From Azonexus hydrophilus (GTDB lineage Bacteria > Pseudomonadota > Gammaproteobacteria > Burkholderiales > Rhodocyclaceae): a stretch of 64,000 nt of DNA. Position 1 is the first letter of the stretch, and each line of letters opens with the position of its first letter. Under the pieces are notes generated by a model. That model searched no databases. It was given only the letters and a program-made list of their open reading frames with translations, and was not told where the DNA came from. The stretch lies in assembly GCF_001956855.1 (NCBI RefSeq), contig NZ_MTHD01000001.1, positions 372,001 to 436,000 on the forward strand, in the 5' to 3' direction. Both the position numbers and the translations under genes were made by a program. Below, piece by piece: positions 38,758 through 47,136 of this stretch.

Positions 38758-39834
38758 GTGATTTATCGTGAAAACGGCCAGTTCAAGACAACGTATGCGG
38801 CCGATCAGCAAATCTTCACCATTGCCCAGGACAAGGTATTCGTCCTCGGCGTGATCGCCTTCGCCTTCATCGGCATTCCGCTGCTGGCCGACGAATACAT
38901 GTTCCGGGCCATCCTGATCCCGTTCCTGATCCTGTCGCTGGCAGCACTCGGGGTCAATCTGCTGGTCGGCTATTGCGGCCAGATCACGCTGGGGGCGGGC
39001 GCCTTCATGGCGATCGGGGCGTATGCGGCGTACAACTTCATGATCCGCATCGACGGCATGCCGCTGATCTTCGGTCTGCTGCTCGGCGGGCTGGCGTCGG
39101 CCGGCATGGGTATCCTGTTCGGGATTCCAAGTCTGCGGGTGCGCGGCCTTTATCTCGCTGTGGCAACGCTGGCGGCACAGTTCTTCTGCGACTGGGCGTT
39201 CCTGCGGCTGGGCTGGTTCACCAACTATTCCTCCTCCGGCTCGGTGTCGATTTCCAATCTCAGCGTTTTCGGCTGGGGCATTGATTCGCCGCTGGAGAAA
39301 TACCTGTTCTGCCTGTGCTTCATCGTGGTCTTTGCCTTCGTTGCCAAGAACCTGACCCGGGCCAGTATCGGTCGTCAGTGGATGGCCATCCGCGACATGG
39401 ATGTGGCTGCCGAGGTGATCGGCATCCGGCCGATGTGGGCCAAGCTCTCGGCCTTTGCCGTCAGCTCCTTCTTCGTCGGTGTCGCCGGTGCGTTGTGGGG
39501 CTTTGTTCACCTGGGCTCCTGGGAGCCGGCGGCTTTCTCGGTCGACCGTTCTTTCCAGCTGCTTTTCATGGTCATCATCGGCGGCATGGGTTCGATCCTG
39601 GGCAGCTTCTTCGGCGCAGCCTTCATCGTTGTGCTGCCGATTTTCCTGAATCAGGTCCTGCCGGCACTGGGGCATCTGTTCGGTATCGAGATCTCGACTG
39701 CCGGCATCTCGCATGCCGAGCTCATCATCTTTGGTTCGCTGATCGTCTTTTTCCTGATCGTCGAACCGCATGGCCTCGCCCGTCTCTGGTCGATCGCCAA
39801 GGAGAAACTGCGTCTGTGGCCATTCCCCCACTGA
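38758..39834 (+). CDS. livM: HAAT-family ABC transporter permease (LivM type)
   Basis: A 358-residue membrane protein with nine or ten hydrophobic segments. GVNLLVGYCGQITLGAGAFMAIGAYAA is the LivM signature, and the C-terminus carries VEPHGLARLW. The GTG start at 38758 has GGGAGAG 7 nt upstream. It pairs with the LivH-type permease to form the translocation channel. Confidence 0.93.
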   Translation: MIYRENGQFKTTYAADQQIFTIAQDKVFVLGVIAFAFIGIPLLADEYMFRAILIPFLILSLAALGVNLLVGYCGQITLGAGAFMAIGAYAAYNFMIRIDGMPLIFGLLLGGLASAGMGILFGIPSLRVRGLYLAVATLAAQFFCDWAFLRLGWFTNYSSSGSVSISNLSVFGWGIDSPLEKYLFCLCFIVVFAFVAKNLTRASIGRQWMAIRDMDVAAEVIGIRPMWAKLSAFAVSSFFVGVAGALWGFVHLGSWEPAAFSVDRSFQLLFMVIIGGMGSILGSFFGAAFIVVLPIFLNQVLPALGHLFGIEISTAGISHAELIIFGSLIVFFLIVEPHGLARLWSIAKEKLRLWPFPH

Positions 39835-39884
39835 CGCGGCACGCGTAGTACCCACGCTTCACTAATAACAGGAGGAGACAACCC

Positions 39885-41213
39885 ATGAAATTTCGTTCCC
39901 TGGCCCTTGCGGCCGCCATCGCCTCGGTTGGCCTGAGTGCCGCTGTCGTCAGTCCCGCTGCCTACGCCCAGGCAAAGGAGCAGTACTTCCCGGTGATCGT
40001 GTATCGCACCGGTGCCTATGCCGCCAACGGTGCACCTTGGGCCAACGGCTATGTCGATTACCTGAAGCTGGTCAACGCCAAGGGCGGCATCAACGGCGTC
40101 AAGGTATCGTTCGAAGAATGCGAGACCGGCTATGCCACCGACCGTGGCGTCGAGTGCTACGAGCGTCTGAAGGGTAAGGGCGCGACTGTCTTCCAGCCGC
40201 TGTCCACCGGTATCACCTTTGCCCTGACCGAAAAGGCGCCGATCGACAAGATTCCGGTCATCACCGCCGGTTATGGCCGCAGTGAATCGCAGAACGGTGC
40301 CGTATTCACCTGGAACTTCCCGCTGCTGGGCACTTACTGGGTCGGTGCCGACGTTGCCATCCAGCACATCGCCAAACAGGCCGGCGGCCTCGACAAGCTG
40401 AAGGGCAAGAAGATTGCACTGGTCTACCACGACAGTCCGTACGGCAAGGAGCCGATCCCGGCACTGCAGGAGCGCGCCAAGATGCATGGTTTCGACCTGC
40501 AGTTGCTGCCGGTTGCCCACCCGGGCGTCGAGCAGAAGGCGACCTGGCTGCAGATCCGTCGCGACCGCCCGGACAACGTGCTGCTATGGGGCTGGGGTGT
40601 GATGAATTCGACCGCGCTGAAGGAAGCCCAGGCAACCGGCTATCCGCGGGAAAAGATGCTGGGTATCTGGTGGGCCGGTGCTGAACCCGATGTCAAGGAC
40701 GTTGGTGCCGGGGCCAAGGGCTACAGCGCGCTGACGCTGCAGCACGGCGCGGAGCCGAACAGCAAGGTGGTCAAGGACATGCTGGCGATGGTTCATGCCA
40801 AGGGCCAGGGGACCGGCCCGAAGGATGAAGTCGGTTCCGTGCTCTACATGCGTGGCCTGATTTCCGCGATGCTGGGTGTCGAAGGCGTGCGCAAGGCGCA
40901 GGAGCGCTATGGCAAGAAGGTCATGACCGGCGAGCAGGTTCGCTGGGGTCTGGAGAATCTCAATCTCGACCAGAAGATGCTTGATGACATGGGCTTTGCC
41001 GGCGTGATGCGGCCGGTCCAGACTTCCTGCACCGACCACCTGGGATCTTCCTGGGTACGTGTCCACACCTGGGATGGCGCCAAGTGGAACTTCACGTCCG
41101 ACTGGTACCAGGCTGACCAGAAGGTGCTGCGTCCGATGGCGATGCTGGCTTCCGGCAAGTATGCCGAAGAGAAGAAGATCACGCCGCGTACGCCGGAGCA
41201 GTGCAAGCAGTAA
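39885..41213 (+). CDS. HAAT-family periplasmic substrate-binding protein
   Basis: A 442-residue exported binding protein. The signal peptide runs MKFRSLALAAAIASVGLSAA and probably ends at AAYAQA. The mature protein has the Peripla_BP_6 fold (YLKLVNAKGGINGVKVSFEECETGY, then IPVITAGYGRSESQNG). It is longer than classical LivJ proteins and belongs to the group found beside acyl-CoA ligases in aromatic-degrading bacteria, so an aromatic or other organic acid is a plausible ligand; the sequence alone does not prove it. AGGAGG precedes the start. A strong hairpin separates it from livF. Confidence 0.9.
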   Translation: MKFRSLALAAAIASVGLSAAVVSPAAYAQAKEQYFPVIVYRTGAYAANGAPWANGYVDYLKLVNAKGGINGVKVSFEECETGYATDRGVECYERLKGKGATVFQPLSTGITFALTEKAPIDKIPVITAGYGRSESQNGAVFTWNFPLLGTYWVGADVAIQHIAKQAGGLDKLKGKKIALVYHDSPYGKEPIPALQERAKMHGFDLQLLPVAHPGVEQKATWLQIRRDRPDNVLLWGWGVMNSTALKEAQATGYPREKMLGIWWAGAEPDVKDVGAGAKGYSALTLQHGAEPNSKVVKDMLAMVHAKGQGTGPKDEVGSVLYMRGLISAMLGVEGVRKAQERYGKKVMTGEQVRWGLENLNLDQKMLDDMGFAGVMRPVQTSCTDHLGSSWVRVHTWDGAKWNFTSDWYQADQKVLRPMAMLASGKYAEEKKITPRTPEQCKQ

Positions 41214-41222
41214 GGTGAATCA

Positions 41223-41246
41223 CGCCTGCGCCTCCGGGCGCAGGCG
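41223..41246 (+). promoter_or_regulatory. Intercistronic hairpin between binding-protein gene and livF
   Basis: CGCCTGCGC (41223-41231) pairs with GCGCAGGCG (41238-41246) around a 6-nt loop, 9 nt after the binding-protein stop, with no real T-run. Such hairpins often stabilise the upstream mRNA so that the binding protein is made in excess over the ATPase. Confidence 0.65.
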
Positions 41247-41265
41247 TTCTATTCGAGAGTCGACG

Positions 41266-42081
41266 ATGAACGCTCCCAACACAGCATTCCTCAATGTGAA
41301 CAACATCGAGGTCATTTACAACCACGTGATCCTGGTCCTCAAGGGTGTCTCGTTTTCCGTCCCGGAAGGGCGCATTGTTGCGCTGCTCGGCGGCAACGGT
41401 GCCGGCAAGACGACGACGCTGCGCGCCGTCAGCAACCTGCTGCACGGCGAACGCGGCGAGGTGACCAAGGGCTCGGTCGAGCTCAAGGGCGAGCGCGTCG
41501 AAGCGCTGACCCCGGGCGACCTGGTTCGCCGCGGCGTGGTTCAGGTCATGGAGGGCCGGCATTGCTTCGGTCACCTGACCATTGAAGAGAATCTCCTGAC
41601 CGGTGCCTATACCCGCACCGATGGCAAGGCGGCCGTCCAGGAAACCCTGGACAAGGTCTATGACTTCTTTCCCCGGCTGAAAACCCGGCGGACCAGCCAG
41701 GCGGCCTATACCTCCGGTGGCGAGCAGCAGATGTGCGCGATCGGTCGCGCCCTGATGGCCAAGCCGAAACTGGTACTGCTCGACGAACCGTCGATGGGCC
41801 TGGCGCCGCAGATCGTCGAGGAAGTGTTCAGTATCGTCAAGCAACTGAACGAAAAGGAAGGCACGACTTTCCTGCTGGCCGAGCAGAACACCAGCATTGC
41901 CCTGCGCTATGCCGATTTCGGCTACATCCTGGAAAACGGCCGGGTGGTGATGGAAGGGGCGGCGGCCGATCTGCGCGATAACGAGGACGTCAAGGAGTTC
42001 TATCTTGGCCTGTCGTCAGCCGGGCGCAAGTCCTTCCGCGAGGTCAAGCACTATCGCAGAAGAAAGCGGTGGCTTTCGTGA
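41266..42081 (+). CDS. livF: HAAT-family ABC transporter ATP-binding protein (LivF type)
   Basis: A 271-residue ATPase, the second of the importer. Walker A is GGNGAGKTT, the signature region reads TSGGEQQMCAIGRAL, Walker B is LVLLDEPSMGLAP, and the switch residue lies in LLAEQNTSIAL (Q/N in place of His, as usual in LivF). The open frame extends upstream into the binding-protein gene; ATG 41266 (MNAPNTAFL) is the start that matches the family. The end, KHYRRRKRWLS, is a basic tail that overlaps the next start. Confidence 0.93.
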   Translation: MNAPNTAFLNVNNIEVIYNHVILVLKGVSFSVPEGRIVALLGGNGAGKTTTLRAVSNLLHGERGEVTKGSVELKGERVEALTPGDLVRRGVVQVMEGRHCFGHLTIEENLLTGAYTRTDGKAAVQETLDKVYDFFPRLKTRRTSQAAYTSGGEQQMCAIGRALMAKPKLVLLDEPSMGLAPQIVEEVFSIVKQLNEKEGTTFLLAEQNTSIALRYADFGYILENGRVVMEGAAADLRDNEDVKEFYLGLSSAGRKSFREVKHYRRRKRWLS

Positions 42082-43307
42082 GCTACTACGATCCGCTGGA
42101 AACCCGCGATCCCGAGGAGCGCGAAGCGCATCTGATGGACCGGCTGGCGCGTCAGGTGGGGCATGCGAAGGAAACGACGCACCACTACTTCCAATTGCTG
42201 GCCGGCATCAATCCGTTCGACTGCGCCAGCCGCGAGGCACTGGCGAAGTTGCCGCTGACCCGCAAGCGCGACCTGATCGATCTGCAGAAACAACACCCGC
42301 CGTTCGGCGGCCTGAACGCCTTGCCGCGTTCCCGGGCCAAGCGGGTGTTTGCTTCACCTGGACCGATCTACGAACTGCAGGGCATGGAAACCGACCACTG
42401 GCGCATGGCCCGCGTGCTGTACGCCGCCGGTTTTCGCCATGGTGACCTGATCCACAACTGTTTTTCCTACCACTTCACGCCGGGTGCCTTCATTTTCGAG
42501 GGTGGCGCCCGCAAGCTGGGTTGTTCGGTCTTTCCAGGCGGTACCGGACAGACCGAGCAGCAGGTCCAGGCGATGGCCGATTTACGTCCGGACGGTTATG
42601 TCGGGACGCCGTCCTTCCTGCGCATCATCATCGAAAAGGCCGAGGAAATGGGGGCGGATCTCGGTTCGCTGAAGAAAGCTTGCGTTTCCGGCGAAGCGCT
42701 GCCTGGCGTCACGCGTACCTGGCTGGGCGAGCGCGGCATTACCGTGCGCCAGTGTTACGCGACCGCCGATATTGGTGTCATCGCCTATGAAACCGAGGCG
42801 GAAGAAGGGCTGGTCGTCGAAGAGGACGTGCTGGTCGAGATCGTCCGCCCGGGAACCGGCGACCCGGTTGCCGATGGTGAAGTCGGTGAGGTGGTGGTAA
42901 CCACTTTCAATGCCGATTATCCATTGATCCGTTTTGCCACCGGCGACCTGTCGGCGATCATGCCCGGGCGCTCGCCCTGCGGGCGCAGCAATATCCGCTT
43001 GCGTGGCTGGCTTGGTCGGGCCGACCAGACGACCAAGGTCAAGGGCATGTTCGTGCATCCCGAGCAGGTCGCAGAAATTGCCCGGCGCAATCCGGAAGTG
43101 TCGCGCCTGCGTCTGGTGGTGGACAACCCGGATGCCCAGGACCGGATGGTGCTGCATTGTGAAGCAGCGGATGCGGTCGGCGGACTCAGGGAGAAGCTGG
43201 TCGATGCGCTGCGCGAACAGACGAAATTGCGCGGTACGGTCGAATTTGTTGCACCGGGGGGCTTGCCGAATGATGGAAAGGTGATCGAAGATAAGCGGGT
43301 CTATTGA
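42078..43307 (+). CDS. PaaK-like phenylacetate/aryl-CoA ligase
   Basis: A 409-residue adenylate-forming enzyme shorter than FadD-type ligases and similar to phenylacetate-CoA ligase. Typical segments are YYDPLETRDPEERE at the N-terminus, FSYHFTPGAFIFEGGARKLG, YVGTPSFLRIIIEKAEE, CVSGEALP and LGRADQTTKVKGMFVHPEQV. The usual glycine-rich AMP loop is diverged (SPGPIYELQG). The GTG at 42078 overlaps the livF stop as GTGA; a GTG at 42069 is possible. Being translationally coupled to the importer, it likely activates the imported acid to a CoA thioester. The exact acid is not known. Confidence 0.88.
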   Translation: MSYYDPLETRDPEEREAHLMDRLARQVGHAKETTHHYFQLLAGINPFDCASREALAKLPLTRKRDLIDLQKQHPPFGGLNALPRSRAKRVFASPGPIYELQGMETDHWRMARVLYAAGFRHGDLIHNCFSYHFTPGAFIFEGGARKLGCSVFPGGTGQTEQQVQAMADLRPDGYVGTPSFLRIIIEKAEEMGADLGSLKKACVSGEALPGVTRTWLGERGITVRQCYATADIGVIAYETEAEEGLVVEEDVLVEIVRPGTGDPVADGEVGEVVVTTFNADYPLIRFATGDLSAIMPGRSPCGRSNIRLRGWLGRADQTTKVKGMFVHPEQVAEIARRNPEVSRLRLVVDNPDAQDRMVLHCEAADAVGGLREKLVDALREQTKLRGTVEFVAPGGLPNDGKVIEDKRVY

Positions 43308-43321
43308 CCTGGAATCCTGTG

Positions 43322-43822
43322 ATGCGTGTTTTAGCCTTCGCACTGGCCGTGCTGGCCCTGCCGGCAGTGGCCGACGAGCCCGCCTTGCGACCCTCCGCCG
43401 GGCTGTTGTTCAAGCATCCGGACCTGTTGCGCCCGGGTACCTGCGTCGTCTATCGGGAAGGCGGTGCCGGCTGGATACTGACCGAGCCGCTGTTCTTCCT
43501 GAAGGGGAAAGTCCTCGGTGCGGCGGTCAGTACCCGACAACTGGGGCAGTGCCCGGTGGTGCCGGGCAAGACCGTTGATCAGTACAACCGTGAGGAATTC
43601 GTCCGCCACGTGCGGGCGACCCCTTGCCTGGCACCCGGCGTGCCGGATCGCGACGAGCAGATCGGCATGGTCCGCGTCAGCGTCAGCGACTGGGAAACGC
43701 CGCATGTGCGCAAGGCGGAGAACGCCGGTCGCCTGTATCGCGGCATGTTCCTCGACCGGCCGCTGGAGAAGGGCATGGAAATCGAGCTCGAGGCCGACCT
43801 GCTCGGGGCCTGCGAGCCGTAA
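43322..43822 (+). CDS. Exported hypothetical protein
   Basis: A 166-residue protein with a clear signal peptide (MRVLAFALAVLALPAVADEP, cleavage near VADE). The mature part has four cysteines (TCVVYRE, GQCPVV, TPCLAP, GACEP), probably two disulfides, and no other recognisable motif. It starts 14 nt after the PaaK-like gene, so it may belong to the same transcript. Its role is unknown. Confidence 0.75.
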   Translation: MRVLAFALAVLALPAVADEPALRPSAGLLFKHPDLLRPGTCVVYREGGAGWILTEPLFFLKGKVLGAAVSTRQLGQCPVVPGKTVDQYNREEFVRHVRATPCLAPGVPDRDEQIGMVRVSVSDWETPHVRKAENAGRLYRGMFLDRPLEKGMEIELEADLLGACEP

Positions 43823-43827
43823 CAGGA

Positions 43828-45021
43828 TCAGTCGCCGCTGCTGGGGCGAGCCAGTGAAACGGCACCCAGCGCGACCAGCCGTGTAATTTCCGCTGCCGAC
43901 AGTCCCAGCGTCGCCAGGCGTTCCTGGGTGTGTTCGCCGAGCAAGGGCGGCGGGTTGCTGACCGATGCGGGCGTTCGTGACAGGCGTGGGGCCGGGGCCG
44001 GCTGGCGGACGCCGGCAATGTCGATGAAGGCTTGACGCGCCTGGTTGTGCGGGTGTTCCGTCGCCTCTTTCATGGTCAGCACCGGCCACACGCAATCGTC
44101 GCTGTCGGCGAACAGCTTTTCCCAGTAGATGCGCGGTTGACCGCAGAATATTGCGGTCAGCCGGCGTTTCATCGCCGGCCAGCGCGTGGTGTCGTACTGG
44201 GCGCCGGAAAAATCCGGGTCGTCCGCCAGACCCAGACGCTGGATGAAGGTCGCGTAGAACTGCGGCTCCAGCGGGCAGACGCTGAGCCACAGGCCGTCGG
44301 CGCAGGCATAGACATCGTAGAACGGGGCACTCGAATCGATCGCGCATTGACCCTGCCACTCGCCCAGCGCGTCGAGATTGAACAGGCCGTGCGCGAGCAG
44401 TGCCGCACCTTCGCACATCGCCGCATCGATCACCTGCCCCTGGCCGCTGCGCTGCGTTTCGAGCAGTGCACAGGCGATGCCCCAGGCCAGCACCAGGCCG
44501 CCGCCTCCCATGTCGCCGACCAGCGTCGGTGGCGCCCACGGGGCGCCACCGTGCCGGCGTCCGCTGTCGAGCACACCGGCCAGCGCGGCGTAGTTGGCGT
44601 CGTGGCCGGCGCGCGGCGCCAGCGGACCATCCTGTCCCCAGCCAGTCATGCGCCCGTAGATCAGGCGTGGATTCAGCGCCAGGCATTCGTCCGGACCGAA
44701 GCCGAGGCGTTCCATGACCCCGGGCCGAAAACCCTCGATCAGCACGTCGGCGTCGGCGATCAGCTTGTGTACCAGCGGTCGGGCTTCCGGACTCTTCAGG
44801 TCGATGCACAAGGATTTCTTGCCGCGATTGGCCACCGCCTTGCGCCCGCCGCCGAACAACTGCGAGGCAAAGGTGCCGCCGGCACGCTCGAGCAGCGTTA
44901 CCTCGGCCCCCATGTCGGCGAGTAGCATGCCGCAGAACGGGCCGGGGCCGATGCCGGCGAATTCGACGACCTTGATGCCGGCCAGCGGGCCGCGCTTTTC
45001 CTGAGTCCGGACTGTCTCCAT
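43828..45021 (-). CDS. CoA-transferase family III protein, alpha-methylacyl-CoA racemase-like
   Basis: A 397-residue CaiB/BaiF-family protein. It begins with GIKVVEFAGIGPGPFCGMLLADMGAEV and has FRPGVMERLGFGPD, the CoA-binding region. GRMTGWGQDGPLAPRAGHDANYAAL and VGDMGGGG carry the His and Asp positions that serve as the catalytic pair in alpha-methylacyl-CoA racemase, so racemisation of 2-methyl-branched acyl-CoA is more likely than CoA transfer. It is convergent with the exported hypothetical gene. A GTCGACCGCA half-palindrome lies upstream at 45051-45060. Confidence 0.88.
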   Translation of the reverse strand: METVRTQEKRGPLAGIKVVEFAGIGPGPFCGMLLADMGAEVTLLERAGGTFASQLFGGGRKAVANRGKKSLCIDLKSPEARPLVHKLIADADVLIEGFRPGVMERLGFGPDECLALNPRLIYGRMTGWGQDGPLAPRAGHDANYAALAGVLDSGRRHGGAPWAPPTLVGDMGGGGLVLAWGIACALLETQRSGQGQVIDAAMCEGAALLAHGLFNLDALGEWQGQCAIDSSAPFYDVYACADGLWLSVCPLEPQFYATFIQRLGLADDPDFSGAQYDTTRWPAMKRRLTAIFCGQPRIYWEKLFADSDDCVWPVLTMKEATEHPHNQARQAFIDIAGVRQPAPAPRLSRTPASVSNPPPLLGEHTQERLATLGLSAAEITRLVALGAVSLARPSSGD

Positions 45022-45129
45022 GGTTCTCTCTTTTTCTCGTCAAAAGGGCTGTCGACCGCAGTATCGCACGTCGGCGTTTGCCTGCGGCAGCGGCCTTCGG
45101 GCATGATTCGGGGCTTCCGGAGGATGGTT

Positions 45130-45726
45130 ATGAAAAGCAGAATCGACGAGTTGCTGGCCCGTATCGAGGCCTTGCAGAATGAACTGGAGGGCGAGTATCT
45201 CAAGACGCGCGAGGAGTGGGCGCGCAAGAAAGCCGAGCTGGCCGACGAACTGGCCCGCCAGCAGCGCCGCTACAAGACCGGGCTGTTCCGCTTCCTCATC
45301 CGCTCGCGCATCCTGGTCCTGCTGACCGCGCCGGTGATCTACGCCGGCTGGATTCCCTTCCTGCTGATGGACCTGTTCGTCACGCTGTACCAGACGATCT
45401 GCTTTCCGGTGTATCGCATTCCGCGGGTCCGGCGTGGCGACTACATTGTCTTTGATCGCGCCGATCTGCCTTACCTGAACCTGGTCGAGAAGTTCAACTG
45501 CTTCTACTGCTCATACGGCAACGGCGTTGCCGCCTATACGCGGGAAGTGGCGGCGCGGACCGAGCAGTACTGGTGCCCGATCAAGCACGCACGGCGGATC
45601 AAGGCGGCGCATGACCGCTATCCGAAGTTCTTCGATTATGGCGACGCCGAAGCCTTTCAGCAGGGGCTGAATCGCTTGCGCCGCCAGTACGACGAGCCGA
45701 CTGACGGCGACGGCAAGCAGCCCTAG
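45130..45726 (+). CDS. Conserved membrane protein with FNCFYCSYGNG motif
   Basis: The product (about 198 residues) has an N-terminal coiled coil (residues 1-50, rich in E, K, L), a hydrophobic double segment (about 65-100, ILVLLTAPVIYAGWIPFLLM) and a conserved-looking cysteine region FNCFYCSYGNG followed by EQYWCPIKHARR. The CxxC plus third Cys could bind a metal, but I do not recognise the family's function. ATG 45130 is chosen for GGAGG about 7 nt upstream; 45103 is also in frame. Its stop overlaps that of the convergent stomatin-like gene in CTAG. Confidence 0.8.
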   Translation: MKSRIDELLARIEALQNELEGEYLKTREEWARKKAELADELARQQRRYKTGLFRFLIRSRILVLLTAPVIYAGWIPFLLMDLFVTLYQTICFPVYRIPRVRRGDYIVFDRADLPYLNLVEKFNCFYCSYGNGVAAYTREVAARTEQYWCPIKHARRIKAAHDRYPKFFDYGDAEAFQQGLNRLRRQYDEPTDGDGKQP

Positions 45727-46577
45727 CCCCGGCGCCCGAACAAGCCCTTGACTGCTTCCTGCAGATCGGCCGGCAGCACGACGACCTTGGCATTGTCCTT
45801 CTCGCCCATGCGCTCCAGCGCGGCGATGTACTTTTCGCCGAGCATGTAGGACATCGGGCCGGTCTGGTCGCCGATGGCGGCAGTGATGCGGCGGATCGCT
45901 TCGGCTGAGGCCTCGGCCAGCATGACCTGGGCGTCGGCGTCGCGCTTGGCCGATTCCAGCCGTGCTTCAGCTTCGAGGATGGCCGCCTGCTTGGCGCCTT
46001 CGGCCCGGATGACGACAGCCTTGCGTTCGCGTTCGGCCGCCGCCTGCATTTCCATCGCCTTCTGCATCGACGGTGACGGCTTGATGTCCTGGATTTCCAC
46101 CGACTTCACCGTCAGGCCCCAGTCGACGGCCTCGTCGGCGATGCTTTCGCGCAGCCGGGCCTTGATCTTGTCGCGCGATGACAGTGCCTCGTCGAGCTCC
46201 ATTTCGCCGACGATCGAACGCAGCGTGGTCATGATCAGGTTGCGGATGGCTTCGGAAAAATCGGTGATGCCATAGACCGCCTTGACCGGATCGGTGACCT
46301 TGATGAAGGCGATGGCATTGGTCAGGATCACCGCATTGTCGCGGGTGATCACTTCCTGTTCCTGGACGTCGAGGATGATGTCCTTGGTGACCAGTTGATA
46401 AGCGATCTTGTCGATGTAGGGAATGACCACGTTGAGACCGGGCTTGAGCGTGCCATGGTATTTGCCCAGCCGCTCGACGATCCATTCCTCGCCCTGCGGC
46501 ACGATGCGCACGCCCTTGGCGATGGTGACGACGACAAAGACCAGTAGTACCAGACTGACGATGAGTCCTGCTTCCAT
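45723..46577 (-). CDS. SPFH/stomatin-like membrane protein (QmcA type)
   Basis: A 284-residue membrane-scaffold protein. One N-terminal membrane segment (about 5-22) is followed by an SPFH/band-7 domain (RIVPQGEEWIVERLGKYHGT, then LKPGLNVVIPYIDK) and a long Ala/Glu-rich coiled coil (AAERERKAVVIRAEGAKQAA). It is paired with an NfeD gene 3 nt upstream, the standard stomatin-operon partner. Such pairs organise membrane microdomains and membrane protein quality control. The length is normal for the family. Confidence 0.94.
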   Translation of the reverse strand: MEAGLIVSLVLLVFVVVTIAKGVRIVPQGEEWIVERLGKYHGTLKPGLNVVIPYIDKIAYQLVTKDIILDVQEQEVITRDNAVILTNAIAFIKVTDPVKAVYGITDFSEAIRNLIMTTLRSIVGEMELDEALSSRDKIKARLRESIADEAVDWGLTVKSVEIQDIKPSPSMQKAMEMQAAAERERKAVVIRAEGAKQAAILEAEARLESAKRDADAQVMLAEASAEAIRRITAAIGDQTGPMSYMLGEKYIAALERMGEKDNAKVVVLPADLQEAVKGLFGRRG

Positions 46578-46580
46578 GTT

Positions 46581-47030
46581 TTACTCCCGGGTTTTTGCAA
46601 CTTTGAGAAAACTGCCTTCGACGCCGACAACGCGGACGCGCTCGCCGGCAGGGATGGCGTCATCGGCCAGACAGATCCATTCGTCCGAGCCGAGCAGGGG
46701 GCGCTGGAAACGGACCTTGCCCTTGCCGAAGGGCACGATGGCGCTGACCAGCAAGCCGATTTCGCCAATGGCTTCACCATCGGCGGTGCCGCTGCGGGTC
46801 CGATCGAAGTTCTGCTTGAAGACCCGGAACCAGAGTATGACCATGGCCAGCGAGGCGACGATCCAGAGCATGACTTGTGCGGTCGACGACAGATCCGGGG
46901 CAAAAACCAGCAGGCCGCCGACGAGCAGCGCGCCGAGGCCGAACCAGATGACGTAGAAGGCCGGTATGGCCAGTTCGGCGAGGGTCAGCAATATGCCGAC
47001 GACGATCCAGTGCCACCATTCAGGATGCAT
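46581..47030 (-). CDS. NfeD-family membrane protein, partner of the stomatin-like protein
   Basis: A 149-residue short-type NfeD: two to four membrane segments in the first 80 residues (WIVVGILLTLAELAIPAFYVIWFGLGALLVGGLLV) and a C-terminal OB-fold domain (GKVRFQRPLLGSDEWICLA). ATG 47030 is preferred because GGAG stands 6 nt upstream; the ATG at 47042 has no ribosome site. It lies 3 nt before the stomatin-like gene and should act with it. Confidence 0.9.
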   Translation of the reverse strand: MHPEWWHWIVVGILLTLAELAIPAFYVIWFGLGALLVGGLLVFAPDLSSTAQVMLWIVASLAMVILWFRVFKQNFDRTRSGTADGEAIGEIGLLVSAIVPFGKGKVRFQRPLLGSDEWICLADDAIPAGERVRVVGVEGSFLKVAKTRE

Positions 47031-47100
47031 GTTGATCTCCATGTGTGTCGAGTATTTCGGGTTTGCCGGAGCGGGTCAAGGCGAATTGTGGTTTTCACGG

Positions 47101-47127
47101 ATTATTGGCGGTTGACCGCAGGATTAG
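47101..47127. repeat. Degenerate GCGGTYGACCGC palindrome
   Basis: The core GCGGTTGACCGC (47108-47119) with A/T-rich flanks lies 10-36 nt before the AEC transporter start and after the NfeD start. It is an imperfect copy of the palindromes at 32718, 34148 and 52142. Confidence 0.55.
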
Positions 47128-47136
47128 AATCGACGC

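Noticed and set aside
36946..39855. 969-residue open frame antisense to livG-livM
   Set aside because: Low-complexity H/D/Q/R-rich translation with no motif, exactly opposite three strongly supported transporter genes.
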